A stretch of 64,000 bases of DNA from Blastobasis lacticolella (lineage: Eukaryota > Arthropoda > Insecta > Lepidoptera > Blastobasidae): the NCBI GenBank assembly GCA_905147135.1, contig LR990041.1, positions 9,919,907 through 9,983,906 of the forward strand. The letters are read 5' to 3'. A program made the translations under genes and the position numbers. The notes under the pieces are model-generated. The model searched no databases, was not told where the DNA came from, and worked only from the letters and a program-made list of their open reading frames with translations. The stretch's first letter is position 1. Each line of letters begins with the position of its first letter. This document shows positions 15,248 through 25,561 of the stretch, one piece after another.

Positions 15248-16759
15248 GGTACTCGGATTTTATGATGCGAAATTTTAAAATTTTACTACTACAAATGATA
15301 TAAGTAGTAAATTTAAGAACTAGGAGAAATTCATCACTTAGCTGTTTACTGTTTTAGGTTTTAGGCACAAATATTTTGATAATTTTTTTCTTCTATGTTC
15401 TCTTCTATAGCGTATGATTTTATTACACAATTATGATGATTATGATGAACGATATAAAGCAGAAGTTTACGTCGTCTATATCCTGACAATGCAATTTCAC
15501 TGTCTTTTTAACTGACTTGTATATTTACCTACAGCCTTGGTCCGTTCGTTATCCCCTCAAGAATGTCTTATCCGAGGTATGTGGAACTCCATTGGTGTTA
15601 TCTATAGCACGTATCTCATGTCTATTTGCTCAGGCGCATTCGATTTGAATATGTTCGTTTTTAGTCCTTGTCGGGACGTGCTCGTAAAGAGGGTTATTTA
15701 TTTAGCTTTTCATAGAGGTACCTTCGTATTTGCTTTCCACATAGGAATGCAATTTACAAATGTCTGTAATAGTGAGCACGCATTCTTTCTTTTGCTCACT
15801 TGCGAAGGTAAATACAAGCGCAAGAACATCACATAGGTGGGCACCTACGAAACAAACTACCTACATTGATTCATTAATTGTTCACTTACCACACTACTTA
15901 ATAATGTACCTACCTACAACCACACACACTGTAAATGTATTGGAGGTATGCTTTCTGTATGAGATTTAGACGATGATTCTAGTCAGAGTTTAGACTTAGT
16001 AGGAGAGGAAGAAAACACAATGCGACTGTTCTTACTAAACGTATAATGCGAACTGGTTAGCACATTTATAAATTCACATTACCTAAACATCTATCTTATA
16101 TTATTTAAACATTCATATTATCACAACAACTAGGTACTTACAATTTTATGTTAGGAATTTACAATACTTAAGTATTATCTTAAGTAGTAGTATTATTTAC
16201 AATACTACAGCGATTATCGTGTTTTCTATACAATTGCCTCTTTCTTATATGATATTTATTGTAACAAAATTGACATCGTTATAATTATATCTAGTTGTAT
16301 AGCTTTCCTTAACCATAAAAGCAAATAATAACAGCAGAAATATAAACAGAAATGGTCGTCACAGTCGTTACCTTAAGAAAATATTCCTTATTATAAATCA
16401 ACGTCATTCGATCGTGGGTTAGCCATAGGGTTTCCAATCGACGCTAGTGCATAAGGGCAATCAGGTATCCTGCAGTTCTAGACCATCAATCTTGAATACT
16501 ATATCGACATTACATCATTTATTTTGTACTACAGAGATACAAATGTGCTGGCAATTCGCTACATCTAACTTGGATTATAAATTATCGTCGATACTATGAG
16601 ATACACCTAATATTGCTTGTAGATATAACTAGTGGTATGTAGGTAGGTTATTAGTTATGTGCTGTGTGTCCAGCGGAGTGGAAATGCGCCACACCTCTTT
16701 ACCCAAATCGTTGAGCTACTAATGTATTATGCATATTGTCCAACTTCTACACTAGACAA

Positions 16760-17017
16760 TGCCTCAACGTAGGACTTCTCAGTTAAGTTGGTTAACATGT
16801 CTGCTACGTAGAGGGCCCTGGTTCGATTCCCGGCCGAGCAGAAATTTAAATGATCAATTTTAATTTCTGTTACGGGTCTGGGCGAAGTATGTATAAGTAT
16901 ATATAAAAATATACATATACGTAGTTTATCAGTTCTCTAACACCCATAACACAAGCTTTGTTTACTTTGTGTGCTGTGTGAGTCTTTAAAGCATGTTTAT
17001 TTTTATTTATTATTAAT
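16760..17017 (+). mobile_element. tRNA-derived SINE, family 2
   Basis: The tRNA-like head includes a B-box GGTTCGATTCC at 16820-16830. It is followed by a body with ATTTCTGTTACGGGTCTGGG, TAGTTTATCAGTT and CACCCATAACACAAGCTTTG, and an ATTT-rich tail. The copy at 51608-51870 shares all these blocks. It is a pol III-type retroposon, presumably mobilised by a LINE. A functional tRNA is ruled out because the A-box and acceptor stem are poor and the body follows directly. Confidence 0.8.
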
Positions 17018-18864
17018 TCACACTTCCGGTCGACCGCTTACAAATTCCACCCTTGGACGTTGCGGATAGATAATATGGACGACATTAGCGCGTAAACAAG
17101 TCTCCATACTACTACCAATTCTTTAGGTATCAACAGCCCCTTAAAATGGACTACGTTATCTTTCGCTCCGAAATTTCGGAATGCCTACAGCAAGCTCGTA
17201 GCATTCTGAACAAAATGGTCGATTTCTTGTCGGTTGTTGACATCGGGCTATTTGCGCACACAAATAGCTCTACAACTCGCCTCGGTAGCCGTTAGACACA
17301 GCCGGACGAATATAGCCGTACATTATGAAAGGATGAATCACTATGTTTGCGCTTAGATATTTTATCAACAGTTCCACAGTTATATTAAAATTAGCAACAG
17401 TCCTTATCAGTGCAGCCGTAAAATAAATGTTTACGGCCACCGCTATCTTCGCGTGAATAATGGGTCTTTATGTAATATTACTGAGTTGTTTATTAATTTT
17501 CACTTTATCAATATTATTGGCACTCTCGTCTCGGCGATAAGTATTTACAAGGCTGTTGTTGCTAGCGTGCTGGGATAGGAGAAACCTGCAGATGTCTTAC
17601 GTCTTCTCCTTATCGAGTCGATGGGTTTAACTCCCCCCTCCCCCTTTGTTCCCACTTTGTTCGCCCAGTAATTGAAAGGTTTTCCAACTCGTCAAAATCC
17701 GTATTTTTCTTACCGACCGACTAGCCGACTGATTTATACGGCCGTACCCATCACCATCCACCATTACGGCAGCAACAACATTTTTAGGATGCTTACTATT
17801 AACTATTCTCTACTTATCAAAACCGATTGATTCTAGAATTTTATTTGCCAAACCCATATTGTATTACGTCAGAATGTCGATTATTACCCAAAATATCCAA
17901 TGCTTTGAAAATATTCAACACCCAAAAACTAGGGCAGCGAATGTGATTCCGACCCTGAAGTAATTTCCAATTTCACCACGGATCTTCGCCTTTCTACAGT
18001 CATATCACTAGCAACTTTGCAAAACACAGATAAGTGTTTGATAAAGCCGCTTGCTCCCTGCACTATACGTCGCTTTTAGCATATAGGTTATCTGTGCATG
18101 GCGAATACGCCGGCGAGACAGCGATAAACGTTATCGCATTTTGTTTTTCGCCCAGAGGAAAAACTGTTGTTGAACGAACGCAAATTAAAACACTTGTGGG
18201 TTTGCGGTTGCTTTTTGCATGGATAGGTATGCGTCGTTTTCCTTGTGTTCGAGTTAACAAAGGCAGGCACAGTGCATTTGTTGCATTTAGTATGCTATTT
18301 AACATACCTACATTCGGGAACGAAGTCATATTTCTTGTAATGGAAAAATATGTGAATGTTTTTTGTTGTGTAAGTTAGGTACTTACTTATATTTTATTGT
18401 TATCGTTACTATCGATCGAGTAGGTATCTTTTGCCATATTCTTAACAATATTCTAATTATTGAAATGTCTGTCTTCTTTTCGCTACGTTTTCTTGGCTCA
18501 GCGGCTTAACTAATTAAGATGGAGTTTTATACGAATATAAAAGTTTAATTAAACCCTGCGTAACGACTAACGAGACAGGGGCCACGCGAGCGTTCGCCTT
18601 CTAATGCTTGTCTTTTCTATCTCTAACAACTTACCACGAGTGTGAAAGAGATAGGCAGCGCACAAGCGCACGATGGATGCGAGCGGTTTCAAAAATAGGG
18701 CCCTTGTCATTCGTAGGTAGTTACCGATACCGCCGATAACAATAACACTCACAAATAATTAGCAAACTAAATGATTCATGATATTCACACACCCACTTAT
18801 TGTGCCGATACCTAGTTACCGCCATAACACCATCATCACGTGTCATGCAACGTTGTTGGTTCAG

Positions 18865-19005
18865 CTGAACGCGCACGTGGTGAGACAAACACGTAAGGAG
18901 CGCGCGCGCAGCCGCCCGTAGCACGAGGGAGTTTGTCGCGCGCGCGAGATCGTGATAACTGTAGCTCTTTCTGTACGGCAAGCACAAGTTGATCTCGCGC
19001 GCGAT
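18865..19005. promoter_or_regulatory. CpG-dense patch with CACGTG and a CG-rich inverted repeat
   Basis: This patch stands out in AT-rich DNA. It has a CACGTG E-box near 18875 and runs of CGCGCG. CGCGCGCGAGATC (18939-18951) has its reverse complement GATCTCGCGCGCG at 18991-19003. It may be an intronic regulatory element or alternative promoter; nothing here proves activity. Confidence 0.25.
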
Positions 19006-21033
19006 AAGTGAAGCTTTTCAGCCAACTGTGGTGCGAAGTATTAAAAGGAAGGCGTTGAATGAATTAAGGAGGGTAAAGGACAAAATTGGCCGAACTTCTC
19101 AAAATCTTGATGAGTGGAGATTCGATAGCAAACGGGCATATATTTTCGCCTGACGGAAAACTGATGGCAATATGCGAACGCCACCTAATGCAACATTACA
19201 GTTTCTTGCGGCTTAAGAAGCGTCACAAACCGCACCCACCGCTAAATACCAGAGTAGGTACCAGATGATTAACACAAGTATTCCTACATCACTTTTTAGA
19301 GAATTGCAATAGGCAGGTATGCGATTATGACATTCAGTTCCTAGAAGTTTAGTGTACCACTATTAATTGCATCGTGCATTGCTAATAGTCATAAATTCAT
19401 TTTCAGGCTGCTGGCGATTCCTTCGTGTGCTATAGGAATTATCATACGTTACGTAACGACAACCAAATTACAGATAGGCGATGTTGTGTTTACACACAGC
19501 GGTCCTTAGCGGAATCAACACTGCAATCCATCAGTGTCGTGTTTATCGAATATTATCTGACTTTATTGCAGAATTTTTTAGGTTTTTACACGAATATTGT
19601 TATATCATATTTATCTATGAAAAACATTGCATATTATCTATAGTTTGGTGGGCTTAGTAAAACTGGTATTAGCTTGAAGGTAATAATTTAATCATTAGAA
19701 AGAAGTCCATATTAAATTGAGCGTATAATCTGTCTACAAGTTTCTGTAAACTATTATTATATATTAGGAAACCAGCACTCAACACTGCTAGGTAAAACAC
19801 TTGTGCCCAACGAACCGTACCAGTAATTAACACGTCTCATTTGTCTAGTTTTATAAAAATACAAACCGTAAAATGTGTTGCCCATTATCTAGCCGACACT
19901 AATGACAAGGTGTGTACGGGAGTACTTACCGATATAACAATGCAGCTAATGATAAAACCAAGTCCCGGATAAGTAGTTTTCCATGTACGGTGCGGTAACC
20001 GTCTCGGTTGCGGCAAAACACAACTTTTAAACCCTTCCAGCAGCGACAAGAAATAAAAAATACGTATCAACCATTTCGCTCTCGACAAAGCGTTGTATTT
20101 CGCGCAGATATTGTCTGAAATACAGAGCTTTCGGACATTAAATTCAAGTTAACCTTCGTTCCCTTCTCCATTTTATTATTTGCCATACGAATTCATTAAA
20201 TTGGCTCAAACAATTACCGTCGTTAAGACCCATTATATTCAATAATAATTTCGAAATATCATTGCAAATATCACGCAGTCAGTTAGCTGTCGCAGAGCTC
20301 ATCAAATTCACATCAGTGTCCCAACACCCACTCAAAGTTCGCTACGGAGCATTTTTAACACCCATTTGAATCCAAATTTTACTTTATTCACGTTTTGACG
20401 AGGCGCCTTTCTTCGTCACTTCATACTCTCCGAGACAGAGAGTGCAATAAAATAATAACGACGCCACTTCGCTTCAACGTCAGCCTTAAACAGGTATTTC
20501 GCTAGAAAATTTCATACAATTTTGCTCACGTGTATACTTATTTCAGTTTTAACAAGAATTCTTGAAAGAGAAATTATGACGTCTTTATTTTACACGAGAA
20601 CGTGTCGCTGAGCGTTCTTTCGCGCGATACGGAATATTTGGGTCGCAGCTAATTCGTGTGAAAGAAATTCCTGACGTTACATGAATATTTGGTATTCCCC
20701 TAACGTTTTGGTGAGTAAAATATTTATCACAAGTCTCTGTGCATATTTTATGAAACCTTTCGATATTAACACGATCCGCTGCGGATTGCTGCGTATTTAT
20801 TAAATCCCTGTAAAATGATGGTGGTATGTAGAAAATTTTCTCTACCCCGTTGGTTTTAGCTCTTTGAGCCTCTCATGGGGAGATAAACAAATTGTTCGCC
20901 TCATGAATTCCCGGCGGTCGGTGCATCTCGATATTTTGAGGCTTTATCATTACATTTATGAGTAACCCGATTAGATGATAGAGCTCAATTTAATATTTTC
21001 AAATGTTATGATGTTGTGATGTATGAATACTTA

Positions 21034-21292
21034 GGTAGAGCTCGTCTAATTTAAAATGACGCGCCCCACTATCGCATTAACGCACACAAGCAAGTTTAAA
21101 ATATGGACGCAATACATATACAAATGCCGTTGTAATTGGTCATTCAGTTGCCGGTAAGATTCAAACGTCGGAGCACGCGCCGTTCATTGGCTCCCACACA
21201 GATGAAGTGTCGTTATTAATATTTGCACTCACACATCGAAATAAACTAACTAAGTAGTGGGGCGCGTCATCTTAGACTAGACGAGCTCTACC
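21034..21292. mobile_element. MITE with long terminal inverted repeats, TA-flanked
   Basis: Both ends carry GGTAGAGCTCGTCTA followed by a few variable bases and ATGACGCGCCCCACTA in inverted orientation, giving arms of about 38 bp. The outer ends abut TA on both sides (21032-21033 and 21293-21294), the duplication made by Tc1/mariner-type elements. The 259-bp element has no coding capacity, so it is non-autonomous. A superfamily assignment from TA alone is tentative. Confidence 0.7.
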
Positions 21293-24200
21293 TACTATTC
21301 AGAATAAATTTCGTACGCTTCATTTTTGCTCAATGCGTACTTCTATTCCCATACGAATAGATATAAACAAAACCATTGCAGCGGATCATAGCAGCTTTTT
21401 ACCGTTAGCATAGATAGATAGTTGCTTCGCGAGTGCAATAAATGCTTATGATTTACATAAACCTCGCCGGGTCCTTTGACAGTCGAATACTGATGAGACA
21501 GAGGACTAGCAGCGAGATGCGAGTAATAACTGCTATGATACGAACCCGTAATTTTCTTTAGAAAGTTCGTTCCTACGTAATCTTTGCACTTCTTGTTTGT
21601 AAAAGGCTCTGTAGCTTCAGAGAGTTCAAAACGTGGTTCAAAGACTATAATTATAACAATACCTATTTCTTCCTTCAATTGATAATTCACTTGCGTCTGT
21701 GAATGTCTTCCAATTTCTTATTTTCCATTTAACCTGTGCTCTTAATAAATAAATTCTCTTCGGAACACGTTCAGCAAAATTCTAGTCCTAACAGAAGTCT
21801 TCTACGTGTACAATACCGGGGCTGACGCGGCAATATTTCTCGTGGCACTCTGCGATACTCCATCGAAATGGATTCCGAAATTCATACATCCATACAATTG
21901 CATTACCGTACAATGCATTCCGTAACAAAGAGCGGAGTATTAGCGTGGCGCTCTCAGACAATTGCAAACAGAAGAACGCAACGTAACCGTCAGAGTAAAT
22001 GTATTGAGCACTGCAAATACCGTCCGCCCGCAGACTTATTGTTTGAGATGGCACTGCTGAAAAATTGCTACTCATGCTGGAGCTCAGAACTGAAAGGACG
22101 AATGTTCCACTCCACTTCACGTACAACCGACCAGAAGCTCTGGAGTGTTTGAGACACGTCATACCGCTATTACTACTAAGGTTCGAGCCCACTAATTACC
22201 ATTTACCATACGCTATCAGACTTGTAATGTAAACATTGACTAGTGTTAGTGTTAATGAGTCAAACGAAATTGTTCAAAATGCATTGTTGTAGTCATTGAA
22301 ATATGTAACCAGGCCCACCGATAGCTCCATGATGACATAAAATGAATGAACTTCATATTCGATAAGAGATCTAAACTGTATTTTTCGATTTCTCCTATAT
22401 TCGTGGAATCTTCCAATATCGCGTCGTCTGGATACTTTTAAAAGCGATAAATTTGTAAGCCGGTATTACTTTTCGAGAGATGTTACTCGAAAATTCAATT
22501 ACTAATGTATTTAACTGATACCAGATCGCTGTATTGGACGTCTTGTTGCGGCTAATTGGATTTGCGGCGAGGTTTCTCATTTTTACTCGATTTTGCTGCT
22601 CTCTCTTTAGCTCTCTACTGCTTTCCGTACATTTAGGTGTAGTACCTACTTGGTCGGTATTAAATGAAACCAAGTAGATTTACTCTTTTTATATTAAAAG
22701 AAAACTTCATCGAACAAATGTTGTGTCATAATTTTCTGGGATTCCGCTTAGGTAATATTCGCTGATTGCAACTTTCCTTCCGTGTCTCTCCTGCGGCAAG
22801 CTACACTTTAATTTTAGTCCGTATTTAACTTTTAGCTATAGTTCGCTATATCTGAAGTAAAGACGACGTTGGCGGTATAATAATAGGGACATTTTCATTT
22901 CGCTAATTAAAAATAAGCCACCCCAGGGAACAATCCAGATTTATTGCTATTATTCAACCTCTGGTCGTGTCTGGTGCTTCGTATTAAAGACTCATTTGCA
23001 AAATATCTCCAGCTACATAAAGGAGATACAACGAACAATGGGAAAGACGTTGACATAAACATGAATAATCCCAACTGCTTATTTAACGGAAACACAAACA
23101 ACAACGAGTTTGTTCGAGCTTGTTTAGTTTTCGAAGACAACAGACATTATATTATGTAGGTACATACAAACATTATGGGTACACCATCGTAATATAATTT
23201 TATAAAGTATAAGTAACCCAGCGAATGCGACCTAACTGGAATGAAAGCTAAATCGAAAATGGCAGGTGGTTTCGTGTTATCGTATACTTTTATGGTTTCC
23301 TGTTTAGATGCAATAAAAGCGCATTTTGCCGTTTAGGGAGGCAGGCCCCCATGGCGTGCTTTAATTATTACGTCACCTTCAATTCCGAAAGTTTTAATGT
23401 GTGTGCATTGGGTCGGCGCGGCGGCGACAGTGCTAACGACGGCGGAGAGCCCTCCACGCCACTCCACGCCCCGTTCAGACCCAACTCCTCTTGCTTTTGT
23501 TTGTTGAACATCGACACAAATGAACGGGACCGCGATTTAATCTTCCCTATGCACACCAACTTCACGCGTCGCACCAACAGTTACCTTTTTGTGCTTCAAC
23601 TACGAATGCCAACTTTCGCCGACGGCGACGGTTCCGCAGTTGAAACATTTCGACGCCATTTAGCGTCGAGTTTACCAGCTGCCAAGTTTCCTTGCACTAT
23701 GTAAATTCAGCCGACGTAATTAAAGGAAGCTACGATCGTCTACTTCAGCTAAATAGCTCAGTCTGCCGCCGCCCGCGCGTAGAGCGCACTGAATGGCTTT
23801 CAGCTCGCCTATATGCGGTTGCGTTCTCAACGACGTAATAGCGTCGGTGCTTACCTAAAGTCGTCAGAAAGTTTTATGTGTTGGTTTACTGCCTCGCCGA
23901 GCATCGTAGCAACTGTAAAAGGCGACGATTGCGAGACAAAGCGTGATCGGATTGAGTAAATAAATAGTCTGCGTTGAAGTGCTCATCAATCTTGCAGCAC
24001 AAAAGTAAATTGTGCAAGTTTGCAGAGCACCGCGCCGGGTTCGTTGGCCGCGACCTGCAACCTCACTAAACTGTCGTGAGCGCGACACTTAACAATTTAA
24101 TTGTCGCTCATTAGTCCTGAGGCGGCTACTAGCGCCGTTTTAATTAACTCCGCAATTCATAGACATTTCATTAGCTCGGCGAATTCACTCTCGACGCCGG

Positions 24201-25372
24201 TCGTGTTTTTCACGGCGTTTAACATAATGTTCTCGCGATCCGTGGAGCAGCTATCGATCATCAAACGCCTCCCTGGTTAGCAGCTGCCGCTCGAATGAAT
24301 CAATCACACGCGCGCCGCGCAGACGGCTCAGTTATTTATCATCCGCAGATCCGACGACAGAATTCTGATGAATGCAATTTGCAGCTCACATTTGCTCCCA
24401 AATATTGCGGTTAGGAATAACAAATGCTTGTAACCGGAATAGACGGTGTCGCGCGCCGCAGCCGGGTAGCGAGATAGCGCAGTGTTTGCCTGCCGGATGG
24501 CCCGCCCCCGCCTCGTCTCTTGGCAAACTGCACTAAACTATACTGCAAATCATACCGAGTTTGTTTGCGCAGGTCAACGCTCTCGCGCACTGCGTTTTAT
24601 GTGTTCCTGGTGTCACGTCACTCTAATAATAGAATAATAGGAATGCAACATCAATATTATGCACATTGAAATGCGTTGGTTCCTTATGGATTATGCGACA
24701 TGCGTTCCTTAGTCGCAGTTAATAAACTCTATTAATATTAACGTCTTTTGAATCATGACAATCGTATTTACTTTTGAACAATAGACAGCCTCCAATAAGG
24801 GCTCCAATGAACATAGCATTGAAATTTACAAATCCATCGGCAGCCACCTACGCTTTGGGAGTTTGTAATATGTTTAATTAAGCCGTGAGTCTACGTGCAA
24901 CACCGACTCGTTAAACTTTCATTATTATTCTCACAAATTGCTCGTACGTGAACGAATTGTGCTCACAATCGATCTCGCTGGGCCTTTGTTTGACTTCGGC
25001 TCCGAATTCAGCGTAATTGCCTTTCAGCCTTTCATTATTCAACTTTATGCAGTCATTTACTTGCGTTATTACGAAGGGAGAGTTGCGGTAAGTGTCGTGG
25101 GTGGATGCATTAATCGTAATATGTAAATGTTGGGATATGAAATATTGAAATTGCGAGCGCGGCTTTACAATAACGTCTGCGCTTGTAACGAATGGGGTCG
25201 ACCTTTTGTTTTCACTTTGTGGAAATTGTGTTGTATGCTGCTCCGTCTTGTCTGGTTTCTTGATTGACAGGCGAAACTTTCTCTTGAGGATCCTTCTATG
25301 GATACGAACATCTCGGTGTGTTAAGAAATTGTATTCTCAAGTTTTCTATAATTTCTTCTTCTTTTGTTACAG

Positions 25373-25561
25373 ATAGAAGATGAGGGCAACCATGGCAACG
25401 ACGACACTCGTCTCTTCATTCTGTCGACGCTGGCCGGTCAGCAAAAGCCCAAGGTGTCGTGTGCTCTGTGCAAGGAAACCCTGCACGTATTCGACCGGTA
25501 CCCTCTGGTAGACGGCACCTTCTTCTTGAGCCCGCGGCAACATACCAGCAGCGCTGTTGAG
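25373..25561 (+). CDS. hdc: headcase coding exon A (63 codons)
   Basis: The acceptor is a pyrimidine-rich tract ending TTACAG (25367-25372). The donor is GAG|GTGAGA with GT at 25562-25563. The exon is 189 nt, phase 0 at both ends, and encodes IEDEGNHGNDDTR through SSAVE. It includes the CALC pair and the highly conserved DRYPLVDGTFFLSPRQH block. An in-frame TTG lies nine bases upstream of the exon start, in the polypyrimidine tract. That is splice-site sequence, not a translation start. Confidence 0.92.

Larger units (their letters stand above)
1..25372 (+). other. hdc: non-coding region, probably a large headcase intron
   Basis: No exon or host gene could be recognised in 25 kb. Exon A starts mid-protein at a splice acceptor, so an upstream exon must exist; none with Headcase-like sequence appears here. 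The simplest reading is that the window opens inside a long intron. Recognisable repeats are few: Helitron-like ends at 1135-1301 and 15082-15247, a SINE at 16760-17017 and a MITE at 21034-21292. CpG-rich patches lie near 6370-6470, 7180-7420, 18865-19005, 23405-23470 and 24300-24620 and could mark regulatory elements or alternative promoters. Between these I see nothing specific. Confidence 0.5.

Noticed and set aside
16766..16841. Possible tRNA gene
   Set aside because: Only the B-box half is tRNA-like; the downstream body and tail match the SINE at 51608-51870.
18034..18378. 114-codon open frame in the putative intron
   Set aside because: It resembles no family I know, and overlapping frames on the other strand are equally open; it is likely chance.
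21788..22192. 134-codon open frame on the minus strand, with a 94-codon frame opposite
   Set aside because: Long for this region, but it has no recognisable family, no clear splice or promoter context, and an opposing open frame that suggests chance.
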